14,770 nucleotides of DNA from Caldimicrobium thiodismutans (GTDB taxonomy: Bacteria > Desulfobacterota > Thermodesulfobacteria > Thermodesulfobacteriales > Thermodesulfobacteriaceae): positions 1-14,770 of the forward strand of contig PNIE01000079.1 in the NCBI GenBank assembly GCA_002877875.1, in the 5' to 3' direction. The notes beneath the pieces were generated by a model, which saw only the letters and a program-made list of their open reading frames with translations, did no database searches and was not told where the DNA came from. Shown here in pieces: positions 6,571 through 13,932 of this stretch. Position numbers and translations under genes: made by a program. Positions within the stretch are counted from its first letter, which is position 1; each line of letters starts with the position of its first letter.

Positions 6571-6912
6571 TTAGTTAGTACTTTCCTTTTCTGGTTGATA
6601 TCTATCTTCCAGTTTTACTATGATATATCTTATGACTCTTTCATCAATACGGAAAAAGTTTTCAAGTTCTTGCGGAAGATCAGCCCTTCCATAAAATTCT
6701 GCATAAACATAATAACCTCTTTTTTTCTTCTCAATAGGGTAGGCAAGCTTTCTCATTCCCCACTCATCGATTTTTAAAACATCTCCTTTCTTGTCCTTAA
6801 CAATCTGACGAAACTTTTCGAGAACAGCCTCTTTTTCATCCACCCTTTCTGGATGAATAATAAAAAGGGTTTCCCATTTACGGAAACGTTCAACCTTTGG
6901 AATTTCAAACAT
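6571..6912 (-). CDS. rpsF: 30S ribosomal protein S6
   Basis: The mature frame of 113 residues starts at the ATG at 6912 with MFEIPKVERFRKWETLFI. The S6 core then follows: ETLFIIHPE near 14-22, WGMRKLAYPIEKKKRGYYVY (51-70), and the C-terminal RIDERVIRYIIVKLE (88-102). The same frame is open up to 7056, but that extension is a translation of the tRNA-Val gene and its trailer, so the long start is wrong. The short start is confirmed by GAGGAGGGG at 6919-6927 (minus strand), 6 bases before the ATG. S6 binds S18 on the small-subunit platform. It is the first protein gene of the operon with rpsR, rplI and dnaB. Confidence 0.96.
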   Translation of the reverse strand: MFEIPKVERFRKWETLFIIHPERVDEKEAVLEKFRQIVKDKKGDVLKIDEWGMRKLAYPIEKKKRGYYVYAEFYGRADLPQELENFFRIDERVIRYIIVKLEDRYQPEKESTN

Positions 6913-6940
6913 GAATAACCCCTCCTCTTGGTCTTTTTGG

Positions 6941-6962
6941 CCCCTAAGACTCTTCTTAGGAG
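6941..6962 (-). other. Hairpin between tRNA-Val and rpsF
   Basis: On the minus strand CTCCTAAGA pairs with TCTTAGGGG around the loop AGAG: 9 bp, of which 7 are perfect Watson-Crick (6943-6949 with 6954-6960). There is no T-run after it, so it is not a classic terminator. It sits in the spacer between the tRNA 3' end and the rpsF RBS. A processing signal, a partial attenuator or an S6:S18 leader element are all possible. Confidence 0.4.
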
Positions 6963-6974
6963 CAAGGAGAGAAA

Positions 6975-7046
6975 TGGGCGGTGGAGGATTCGAACCTCCG
7001 ACATCCACCGTGTGAGGATGGCGCTCTACCCCTGAGCTAACCGCCC
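6975..7046 (-). tRNA. tRNA-Val (anticodon CAC)
   Basis: The 72-nt gene folds into a full cloverleaf. The acceptor stem is GGGCGGT/ACCGCCC, the D arm GCTC-AGGGGTA-GAGC, the anticodon stem CCATC/GGTGG (one T-G pair) with loop CTCACAC, and the T arm GGAGG-TTCGAAT-CCTCC. Loop bases 3-5 give anticodon CAC, reading the Val codon GUG. The discriminator is A. The 3' CCA is not encoded and must be added by a nucleotidyltransferase. It lies just upstream of rpsF, in the same orientation. Confidence 0.97.
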
Positions 7047-7062
7047 ATACCCTCAATTTTCA

Positions 7063-7090
7063 AAATTACATCACTTTTTAAAATTATCAA
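7063..7090 (-). promoter_or_regulatory. Possible promoter for tRNA-Val / rpsF operon
   Basis: On the minus strand TTGATA (7085-7090) and TAATTT (7063-7068) are separated by 16 bases. The -10 ends 16 bases before the first tRNA nucleotide. The -35 overlaps the parA stop codon. The short palindrome AATTTT-C-AAAATT (7055-7067) overlaps the -10. The fit is moderate and not tested. Confidence 0.4.
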
Positions 7091-7899
7091 GGGCTTCTAA
7101 AATCGCTAAAACTGTAAAGGCGTTTAAGAAACTCCTCAGCAAGACTTTTAAAGGCCTCACTCACTTTGTGTGAAGGTTCATAATCAAGAATAGACTTTCC
7201 AAAACTTTGGGCTTCACTCACCCTTACACTTCTTGGTATGGTAGTTTGAAAAATTATCCACTTGAAATGTTTCTTAACTTCCTCTGCTATTTCATGGGTA
7301 AGTCTATTTCTCGGATCATACATCATAAGGACCATCCCAAAAAGTCTTAGCTCGGAATTAAAGGCTTCTTTTATTCCTCTTACTGTTTTAACAAGAAGGG
7401 AAAGGCCTTCAAGGGCATAATACTCACACTGAAGAGGAATTACAACCCCCTGTGCGGCAGTAAGTATATTTACAGTTATCAAACTTAAAGAAGGAGGAGA
7501 ATCAATGAAAATAAAATCAAAATAAGAGGGTAGATTTAAGCCTTTTAATAAGACCTCATAAAGAAAATCTCTCAAAACATATTCCCTCCTCTCAAGATCA
7601 GCCAGCTCAAGCTCAAGGCCTACTAGATCAATAGAAGAGGGAAGAAGATAGAGCCCAGGACAAGGTTCTTTAAGAAAAGGTTCAACTTCTCCTTCAATTA
7701 AGGCTTGATAAATACTTTCTTTCTTATTTACTTTTACTCCAAGTCCAGAGCTTGCATTTGCCTGGGGGTCAAAATCAATTAATAAGACCTTTTTATTTTT
7801 AAGAGTTAAGGCTCTTGCCAGATTAACCGCAAGAGTAGTTTTTCCTACCCCTCCTTTCTGATTGATGAATGCAAAGATTTTTAAAGGGGGTTTTTCCAT
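7087..7899 (-). CDS. parA: ParA/Soj-family partitioning ATPase
   Basis: The protein has about 270 residues, with the deviant Walker A KGGVGKTT (15-22, counting from the ATG at 7899) that marks the ParA/MinD class. It also has LLIDFDPQANASSGLG (A' region) and the Walker B strand FIFIDSPPSL. ParA ATPases bind DNA nonspecifically in the ATP dimer form and position chromosomes or other cargo, normally with ParB; no parB lies in this window. The ATG at 7899 overlaps the upstream stop as TGATG; a TTG one codon earlier (7902) is possible but less likely. No separate RBS is visible, so translation is probably coupled to the prenyltransferase gene. MinD is less likely, as I see no C-terminal amphipathic membrane helix, but other ParA-like cargo positioners cannot be excluded. 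Confidence 0.88.
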   Translation of the reverse strand: MEKPPLKIFAFINQKGGVGKTTLAVNLARALTLKNKKVLLIDFDPQANASSGLGVKVNKKESIYQALIEGEVEPFLKEPCPGLYLLPSSIDLVGLELELADLERREYVLRDFLYEVLLKGLNLPSYFDFIFIDSPPSLSLITVNILTAAQGVVIPLQCEYYALEGLSLLVKTVRGIKEAFNSELRLFGMVLMMYDPRNRLTHEIAEEVKKHFKWIIFQTTIPRSVRVSEAQSFGKSILDYEPSHKVSEAFKSLAEEFLKRLYSFSDFRSP

Positions 7900-8756
7900 C
7901 AAAAAAACACTTTGTCAAGTAGAATGATTATAAAAAAGATAATACTTATAAAGCCATTTACGGTAAAAAAGGCCTTATTTATCTTTGAGAGATCTTTTTC
8001 CCTGATGAGGCTATGTTCATAGACTAAAAAAAGAGAAATTAAAAAAAGGCCTAAGAAATAGATCCAACCAAGTTCTTTTGATAGAAGGCCAAGGCAAAAT
8101 AGAGCTAAGAAAGTTATCAGATGAAAAAGCCTTGCCATTCTCAGAGCTCCCTTTATTCCAAAGCGAACGGGGATAGATTTAAGCCCCATCTTCAAATCAA
8201 ATTCATAATCTTGAAGGCTGTAAAGGATATCAAACCCCGATACCCAAAAGCCCATCCCTATGCCAAGAATTAGGGCTTCGATAGAAATATTTTCATTTAA
8301 AGCTACATCTACGGCTACAGGAATTAAAAAATAGACAAGGCCAAGGATCAAATGAGGATAATAGATAAATCTCTTAGCTAAGGGATAAAGAAATAGAAGA
8401 ATAATTACCAAGGGACTTAAATATAAAGCAAGACGATTGAGTAAGGCGCATACTATTATAAATCCCAAAGCAGATAAGAAAATTATAAGCTTTATTTCTC
8501 CATCCTTTACTAAGCCACTTGCATGGGGCCAGTTCATAGTACGAGGATTTACAGCATCGAATTTTTTATCCAAATATCTATTAAAGGCCATACCAAGGGT
8601 TCTTGCCGAAACCAGGGCAAGCACAATAAGAAAAAGCTCCTTTAAGGTAGGAGTTTTTTTCATAAGTATTACCAGACTTGCCAGGGCAAAAGGAAGGGCA
8701 AAGATAGTATGCTCAAATTTTATAAGGTCTGCATAATATTTCAATTTCTTTAACAT
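7899..8756 (-). CDS. UbiA-family prenyltransferase (4-hydroxybenzoate/menaquinone-type)
   Basis: This roughly 285-residue integral membrane protein has about eight or nine helices and both Asp-rich motifs of the UbiA superfamily: NRYLDKKFD (59-67) and LQDYEFDLKMG (181-191). These bind the Mg-diphosphate of the prenyl donor. The second motif and the following GLKSIPVRFG match the 4-hydroxybenzoate polyprenyltransferase/MqnP subgroup, which in anaerobes with the futalosine route attaches the side chain of menaquinone. That assignment is inferred, and no other mqn gene is in view. I chose the ATG at 8756 because AAAGGGG lies 9 bases before it; a GTG two codons earlier (8762) has too short a spacing. 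The stop overlaps the parA start. The segment MNWPHASG (74-81) has a Trp-Pro-His where an Arg-Pro-Leu-like sequence is usual. Confidence 0.88.
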   Translation of the reverse strand: MLKKLKYYADLIKFEHTIFALPFALASLVILMKKTPTLKELFLIVLALVSARTLGMAFNRYLDKKFDAVNPRTMNWPHASGLVKDGEIKLIIFLSALGFIIVCALLNRLALYLSPLVIILLFLYPLAKRFIYYPHLILGLVYFLIPVAVDVALNENISIEALILGIGMGFWVSGFDILYSLQDYEFDLKMGLKSIPVRFGIKGALRMARLFHLITFLALFCLGLLSKELGWIYFLGLFLISLFLVYEHSLIREKDLSKINKAFFTVNGFISIIFFIIILLDKVFF

Positions 8757-8770
8757 CTTCACATGCCCCT

Positions 8771-9649
8771 TTAAACTACATTTTGAACTTGCTCACGAAT
8801 TTTTTCTACTACCTCTTTAAAAGAGACTGCTAGAAGAGAAATCTCAGCCGATTGAGCTTTATTGGAGAGGGTGGTAATTTCACGGTGCATCTCCTGACAC
8901 AAAAAATCAAGTTTTTTACCACAGGAAGGCTCCTCTATTACCTTTAGGGCATTTTCTAGGTGCACCTTTAGGCGATCAATTTCCTCAGTAATATCCATTC
9001 TGTCAAGAAGAAAAGCTATTTCCTGATAAAGTCTACTTTCATCAAGATTTCCCCCGAAATCTCTTAAAAGAGTTTCAACCCGGACTTTCATCTTTGAAAT
9101 ATTATCCCTTTTAACTTTTTCTTTTAATTCTTCAATTTTTTGAGTAAGTCCTTTTAACTCTAAGAGAAAATCTCTTATCTTCTCTTTTAAAAGGGCTCCT
9201 TCACGTAATCTTACCTCTTTGAGCTCCTTTAAAGAGGCTTCAAGTGCAGGTTCAATCTCTCTCCAGAGAAGATCTAAATCTTCTTCTTTTTCTTCAAATA
9301 AAGTTATTTCACGAAAAATAAGAATATCAGAAAGGGTCATCTCTCCTGGAAGAGAAAGAGTCTCCTTAAGAGTTAAAAGATTTTCCTTTAATTTTTTGGC
9401 AAGTTCAAGATCAAAAAGAATCTCTCTTTTTTCCCTAGCTAAACCTAAAATTTTTACAGAGACCTCAATTTTTCCCCTTTGAAAAAGTTCAGCTACCCTT
9501 CTTCTTATACGATCTTCAAGAGAAGAGTATCTTTTCGGAAGCTTAAGGGATATTTCTAAGAATCGGTGATTTACTGATTTGGCTTGTGCAATGATCTGAA
9601 AATTTTCATTCTGAAAAATGCCTCTTCCAAAGCCAGTCATACTCTCCAT
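8771..9649 (-). CDS. yicC: YicC family protein (RNA turnover / endoribonuclease-associated)
   Basis: The 292-residue protein begins ESMTGFGRG, the hallmark N-terminus of YicC proteins. It ends with the DUF1732 region, including RLYQEIAFLLDRMDITEEIDRLKVHL and the short KLDFLCQEMHREI, followed by TTLSNKAQSAEI. The middle is long and coiled, rich in Leu, Lys and Glu (about 125-195). E. coli YicC has been linked to small-RNA degradation and endoribonuclease activity; the role here is inferred by family. GAGGAG lies 5 bases before the ATG, inside the miaA tail, and the gap to the miaA stop is 2 bp. Confidence 0.94.
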   Translation of the reverse strand: MESMTGFGRGIFQNENFQIIAQAKSVNHRFLEISLKLPKRYSSLEDRIRRRVAELFQRGKIEVSVKILGLAREKREILFDLELAKKLKENLLTLKETLSLPGEMTLSDILIFREITLFEEKEEDLDLLWREIEPALEASLKELKEVRLREGALLKEKIRDFLLELKGLTQKIEELKEKVKRDNISKMKVRVETLLRDFGGNLDESRLYQEIAFLLDRMDITEEIDRLKVHLENALKVIEEPSCGKKLDFLCQEMHREITTLSNKAQSAEISLLAVSFKEVVEKIREQVQNVV

Positions 9650-9651
9650 GA

Positions 9652-10575
9652 TTACTCCTCTCTAAGATAGACTTCAATCTTTTTTAAGATGAGTGGCCTT
9701 TCATCAGGTTTAAACCATTCAATATCCCTTTCTTTTTTAAACCAGGTGATTTGCCTTTTAGCATAATGTCTTGTTTTTTTCTGAATAGTTTTAATGGCCT
9801 CATCTAAGGAGAGTTTCCCTTTTAGGACCAGATAAAGTTCTTTATAACCAATAGCCTTTATCCTATCAAAAATTTCCTCTCCATAGTTTACATAGAGATT
9901 TCTTACTTCCTCAAGCCAGCCTGATTCTATCATTTTTAGAACACGTTCATTGATTTTAGCATAAAGTTCTCTTCTTGGAAGGAAGATTCCGATCTTAAGG
10001 ATGGGATAGCGTTTTTTTTGAAAAAAGGGGGTTTCTTTTTGAAAAGCTGAAAAGGTTTTGCCAGTGGTATAGATGACCTCAAGGGCCCTTATAATTCTTA
10101 CAAGGTCGTTAGGATGAATTTTCTCAGCATACTCTGGATCAAGTTTCTGAAGCTCTTGATAGAGGCTCTTTGGGTCCTCTGAAGCCCTTTCTTTCAAAAG
10201 CTTTCTTACTTGAGGATTGGATGAGACTTTAAAAAGTCCATATTCAAAAGCTCTAAGATAAAGACCTGTTCCACCAACAAAAATAGGAAGTTTGCCCCTC
10301 TGAGTAATTTCTTGAACAAGTTTTTCTGCAAGCTCAACAAATCTTCCTGCGCTCATTTCTTCAAAGAGACTTATTTCATCAAAGAGGTGATGAGGGATGC
10401 CTCCTCGTTCTTCAGGAAGGGGTTTGGCTGTGCCTATAAGAAGCTCCCTATATACTTGTTGGGAATCAAAGTTAATAATTTCCCCATCAAAGGCCTTAGC
10501 AATTTCTATGGAAATCTGGGTTTTCCCAGAGCCTGTTGGCCCACAGATAGCAATAATTTTAGGTGTTTTATTCAC
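9652..10575 (-). CDS. miaA: tRNA dimethylallyltransferase MiaA
   Basis: This 307-residue enzyme transfers dimethylallyl to N6 of A37 in tRNAs that read U-starting codons. It shows the P-loop GPTGSGKT (12-19), the catalytic-loop FDSQQVYR (36-43), GIPHHLFD (59-66) and GGTGLYLRA (101-109). The C-terminal KKTRHYAKRQITWFKKE is also typical. It has no C-terminal zinc finger, as usual in bacteria. It starts with GTG at 10575, whose bases overlap the mutL stop as GTGA, implying translational coupling. The mutL-miaA pairing is widespread in bacteria, although hfq, which often follows miaA, is absent here. Confidence 0.97.
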   Translation of the reverse strand: MNKTPKIIAICGPTGSGKTQISIEIAKAFDGEIINFDSQQVYRELLIGTAKPLPEERGGIPHHLFDEISLFEEMSAGRFVELAEKLVQEITQRGKLPIFVGGTGLYLRAFEYGLFKVSSNPQVRKLLKERASEDPKSLYQELQKLDPEYAEKIHPNDLVRIIRALEVIYTTGKTFSAFQKETPFFQKKRYPILKIGIFLPRRELYAKINERVLKMIESGWLEEVRNLYVNYGEEIFDRIKAIGYKELYLVLKGKLSLDEAIKTIQKKTRHYAKRQITWFKKERDIEWFKPDERPLILKKIEVYLREE

Positions 10576-12245
10576 GGTCTTCTTTTGAGTCTCTTTTCAA
10601 TTTCAGAGACATCAAGTTTAATATAAATAGGCCTTCCATGTGGGCAAGTTTCAAGATTTTCCCGAAACATCAATTCAATTAGGTGTCTAATTTCCTCCTT
10701 AGTTAGGGAATCTCCCTTTTTGATAGCTCTTTTGCAGGCAAGCTCCTTTAAAAGAGCCTCCCTAGCAGATAAAAAGTCAAAATCTGGAAGAACTAAAAGA
10801 TTTTCAAGAATTTCCCTTGCAAATTCAAGAAGATCAGGTGGGGCCCCTTTGACAAGAATTTCTTCCTCACTTATAAGCTCAAGCTCAAACCCAAGCTTTG
10901 AAAGAATTTCTAATTTCTTTTCAAGATTCTCAAACATTTCAGAAGTAAGTTTTACAAGAAAGGGAAGTAAAAGTTTTTGAGGAAAGGAAAAAAACTCACT
11001 TTTTTTTAAAAATTCATAATGGATACGCTCTGAAAGGGCATGTTGATCAATGATATAGAGGCTCCCCTCTTTTTCTATAAGTAAATAGGTTTCTTTAAAG
11101 GTACCAAGGATTTTAAAATCCTCCAAAATCCCTTTCTCAAAAAGGTAAGTACCTTTCTCAACTTCCTTCTTTGGAGTAGAAATAGTCTCATAAGATAGAG
11201 GAAGATCTTCCTTAACCTTCCACTCAGTCTCCTCTGGAGTTCTCTTTAGATAAAATGATGATTTTTGGGCAGTATAATGATTTTTAATAGCCTCATCCAG
11301 GATTGAAAAAACCTCCCATTCTCTTTTGAAACGAACTTCCCATTTGGCTGGATGCACATTAAAATCAACAAGCTGAGGAGGAATTTCTAGTTTTATGACC
11401 CCTGCTGGAAATCCAAGATTTCCAAAAAACCTTTTTAAAAGATGATAGAGGTATTTAGTAAGTTTATCATCTTTTATAAGACGATTATTGACGAAAATGA
11501 AGAGATATCTTCCATGAGAAAAACTTTTTCTCGTATCAGTGAGAAGGAGGGAGATTTTATAAGGTTGGCACTCAAAATGGGTTTCCTTTAGGTATTCTTC
11601 TGGGAGTTCAAAGAGATAAGAAAAAAGCTCCTTTAAGGAACCTCCTTTCCAGTTATATATTTCCTTTCCATCAATAAAAAGAGCAGCTCTTTTTTCTGGA
11701 TGTGGAAGAAGAAGAGCTTTGAAGATTTCTACATTTTTAGCACTCTCATTTTTTACACTTTTTAAAAAGGCCTTTCTTGCAGGTAAATTTTCAAAGAGAT
11801 CTCTTACTTCTACCAGAGTTCCCTCTTTTAGTCTTGAGGGACGAAAGCTTTTTTCCTTTCCAAATTCAATTTCTATCTCAAAGGGGAGAGAAGCTCCTCT
11901 TTCAATACTTACTATCTTTAGCCGTGAAACTTGGGCAATGCTTGAGAGTGCTTCTCCTCTAAAGCCATAAGTAGTTATAGCAAAGATATCTGAAAGTTCT
12001 TTTATTTTACTTGTAGCGTAGGATTTATAACAGAGCTTTAGATCTTCTGGTGCCATACCTATGCCGTTATCGTATACCAAGATTCTTTCAAGCCCGCCCC
12101 TTTCAAATTCAACCCTTATATAATCAGCCCAGGCATCAAAGGCATTTTCCAAAAGCTCTTTGATTACAGAGGATGGCCGTTCAATAACTTCACCAGCTGC
12201 AATTTTTAGGCGAAGCTCTTCAGGTAAAAATTGAATTTTAGGCAT
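10572..12245 (-). CDS. mutL: DNA mismatch repair protein MutL (endonuclease type)
   Basis: This 557-residue protein has the GHKL ATPase N-terminus: LLENAFDA (31-38), DNGIGM (59-64) and GFRGEAL (94-100), with FNVHPAKWEVRF (295-306). The C-terminal dimerization domain carries the endonuclease metal motif DQHA-x2-E-x4-E (D400, E406, E411), plus ACKRAIKKGD (503-512) and CPHGRP (534-539). It should therefore nick DNA itself, as in MutH-less bacteria. The linker (about 325-375) is short for the family. It overlaps the upstream PIN/TRAM gene by 8 bases and the downstream miaA by 4. No mutS is in view. Confidence 0.97.
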   Translation of the reverse strand: MPKIQFLPEELRLKIAAGEVIERPSSVIKELLENAFDAWADYIRVEFERGGLERILVYDNGIGMAPEDLKLCYKSYATSKIKELSDIFAITTYGFRGEALSSIAQVSRLKIVSIERGASLPFEIEIEFGKEKSFRPSRLKEGTLVEVRDLFENLPARKAFLKSVKNESAKNVEIFKALLLPHPEKRAALFIDGKEIYNWKGGSLKELFSYLFELPEEYLKETHFECQPYKISLLLTDTRKSFSHGRYLFIFVNNRLIKDDKLTKYLYHLLKRFFGNLGFPAGVIKLEIPPQLVDFNVHPAKWEVRFKREWEVFSILDEAIKNHYTAQKSSFYLKRTPEETEWKVKEDLPLSYETISTPKKEVEKGTYLFEKGILEDFKILGTFKETYLLIEKEGSLYIIDQHALSERIHYEFLKKSEFFSFPQKLLLPFLVKLTSEMFENLEKKLEILSKLGFELELISEEEILVKGAPPDLLEFAREILENLLVLPDFDFLSAREALLKELACKRAIKKGDSLTKEEIRHLIELMFRENLETCPHGRPIYIKLDVSEIEKRLKRRP

Positions 12246-13296
12246 TGAGGGATTTTATGTTTCTTAACTGAGCAAAGACAATCCTTCCAGTAGGGGAGTG
12301 GATCAAATGATTTACCACTACTTCTAAATTTTTACCAATAAGATGTTTAGCATTTTCAACCACAACCATAGTTCCATCCTCAAGATAGCCAACTCCCTGC
12401 TCTTTCTCTTTACCCTCTTTTACTATTTGAACAGTGATAAGATCACCAGGTCTTACCGCTGGCCTTAATGCGAGAAAAAGTTCATTAATGTTTAAAACCT
12501 CAACTCCATAGAGTTTTGAAAGTTTATTCAGATTAAAATCGGTAGTTATGAGTTTAGCAGAGAGTTCACTACAGATTTTAATAAGTTTTTCATCGGTAGG
12601 GAGATTTTTATAATTCTGGTCAACAATTCTAAATTCACCCTGAAAAATCTCTTTTAATTCGTTCAAAAGTTCAAGGGCACGCCTGCCTTTTGATCTTTTT
12701 ATAGGATCTGTAGAATCGGAAAGAAGCTGTATTTCTTCAAGGACAATTCTTGGAAGAATCAAAGGCCCTTCAAGCCATCCGGTTTTAGCAAGTTCAACAA
12801 TCCTTCCATCAATGATAGCACTGGTATCAAGCACCTTAGGGAAGCCCTTTTTGGAAAATTTTTTTGAAATAGGAGAAACTGGGGAGGGGATTTTTCCAGC
12901 AATTTTTTCTATAAATTTTTCTAAAAATTCACCTATTTTTACCTCTTCAACTTTTTTACCTCCAAGCATAATCCCAAGATAACCAAGGCCAACTCCACTC
13001 ATCACATAGAGAAAAACCTGCCAGACTCCCCTTGTAAAAATTTCAAAAAAGGAAGAGATTAATTTTGCAAGAAAAAGCCCAAGTATAAGTCCAAGGCTAC
13101 CCCCAAGAATTTTTAAAAAGGGGATTCTACGAATCTTTTCTTCAAGATAAATGGTTATAAAACCAAGAAGAGCACCAAGAAGAGCCCCACCAATTACAAA
13201 GGGAATTCCCTTTTCTCTATAAAAATAATAAAAAATACTACCACCAAGAAGACTGCTTATTAAAATTAACAATATTTGAAGAGTATATCTCTTCAA
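12238..13296 (-). CDS. Membrane-anchored PIN and TRAM domain protein (YacL-like)
   Basis: The 352-residue protein has four predicted N-terminal helices (about 5-25, 31-51, 62-85, 92-112) and a linker. A PIN nuclease domain follows (about 154-275) with acidic residues in VLDTSAIIDGRI (D157, D163), EEIQ (187-190), TDEKLI (D235) and TTDFN (D253). A C-terminal TRAM RNA-binding domain spans about 282-346. The family matches Bacillus YacL; function is not firmly known, and RNA cleavage is inferred from the PIN domain. It starts with TTG at 13296, as there is no nearby in-frame ATG and no in-frame start codon upstream; GGAG lies 11 bases before it. The gene begins 14 bases after the carD stop. carD next to a YacL-type gene is also the arrangement in some Firmicutes and other bacteria. 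Confidence 0.92.
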   Translation of the reverse strand: MKRYTLQILLILISSLLGGSIFYYFYREKGIPFVIGGALLGALLGFITIYLEEKIRRIPFLKILGGSLGLILGLFLAKLISSFFEIFTRGVWQVFLYVMSGVGLGYLGIMLGGKKVEEVKIGEFLEKFIEKIAGKIPSPVSPISKKFSKKGFPKVLDTSAIIDGRIVELAKTGWLEGPLILPRIVLEEIQLLSDSTDPIKRSKGRRALELLNELKEIFQGEFRIVDQNYKNLPTDEKLIKICSELSAKLITTDFNLNKLSKLYGVEVLNINELFLALRPAVRPGDLITVQIVKEGKEKEQGVGYLEDGTMVVVENAKHLIGKNLEVVVNHLIHSPTGRIVFAQLRNIKSLNA

Positions 13297-13310
13297 GGAT
13301 GTACCAACTC

Positions 13311-13793
13311 CTAAGAACTAAGGGCTGCCATTATCTTCTTTTCTACCTCTTCAGGTGGACAATTTTCACATATAGAAAGCTCAAAAATAATATGCTCTTT
13401 GGCCTTTTCAAAAATCTTTTTTTCGCCAAAAGAAAGAGGTTTGGTTTTAGAAACTTCAAAAAGTTCTCTCAAAAGTTCTGCCAAAACAAAAATATTGCCT
13501 GTTTTTAATTTTTCTGTATATTCTCTGTACCTTTTGTTCCAATTCTCATAAGAGATGACAACGTTCTTTTTAGAAAGGCAGGCATATACCTTAGGCACTT
13601 CTTCAGAGAGTATAACAGGCCTTAATCCAATTTTAGAAATAGAGTTCAAAGGAATGTAAATCTCTGTTTCATTGTGAAAAGGCTTAAAAATAAAAAATTT
13701 GAATAATTTTCCTTCGATTTCCTTCTCTTCAATGGAAACTATCTTTCCGATTCCACATCCTGGATAGACTATAACATCTCCTATATTAAACAT
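13311..13793 (-). CDS. carD: CarD family transcriptional regulator
   Basis: The 160-residue protein starts MFNIGDVIVYPGCGIGKIV, the RNA-polymerase-interacting (RID) beta domain of CarD/CdnL, with IYIPLNSISKIGLRPV following (46-61). It continues into a helical DNA-binding domain (about 70-155) containing NWNKRYREY and FGEKKIFEKA. CarD binds the RNA polymerase beta subunit and stabilises open promoter complexes, often at rRNA and ribosomal promoters (family knowledge). It is the first gene of the carD-PIN/TRAM-mutL-miaA-yicC-ubiA-parA run. AGGGTG lies 7 bases before the ATG and a good promoter lies upstream. Confidence 0.95.
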   Translation of the reverse strand: MFNIGDVIVYPGCGIGKIVSIEEKEIEGKLFKFFIFKPFHNETEIYIPLNSISKIGLRPVILSEEVPKVYACLSKKNVVISYENWNKRYREYTEKLKTGNIFVLAELLRELFEVSKTKPLSFGEKKIFEKAKEHIIFELSICENCPPEEVEKKIMAALSS

Positions 13794-13813
13794 CTCCCTT
13801 CACCCTAATTTAT

Positions 13814-13842
13814 ATTATAACCAATTAATCTTGATTTTAAAG
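13814..13842 (-). promoter_or_regulatory. Promoter of the carD operon
   Basis: On the minus strand a consensus -10 TATAAT (13814-13819) is preceded by TTTAAA (13836-13841, 16-bp spacer) or CTTTAA (13837-13842, 17-bp spacer). Transcription should begin near 13807, giving a very short leader before the carD ATG at 13793. Confidence 0.65.
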
Positions 13843-13932
13843 AGAAGGGGACCTTGTGAAAAACTCTATAATATGAGGAGACAGGTAAATCATTCAACTC
13901 TTAAATTGAAGTTAAGACAAAAAGAGGCCTTG

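Noticed and set aside
6774..7004. Minus-strand 76-codon frame overlapping tRNA-Val and rpsF
   Set aside because: Its N-terminus is a translation of the tRNA, and the rest is an out-of-frame shadow of S6.
13867..13872. Plus-strand TATAAT as a rightward promoter
   Set aside because: No -35 at a usable distance and no gene downstream on the plus strand.
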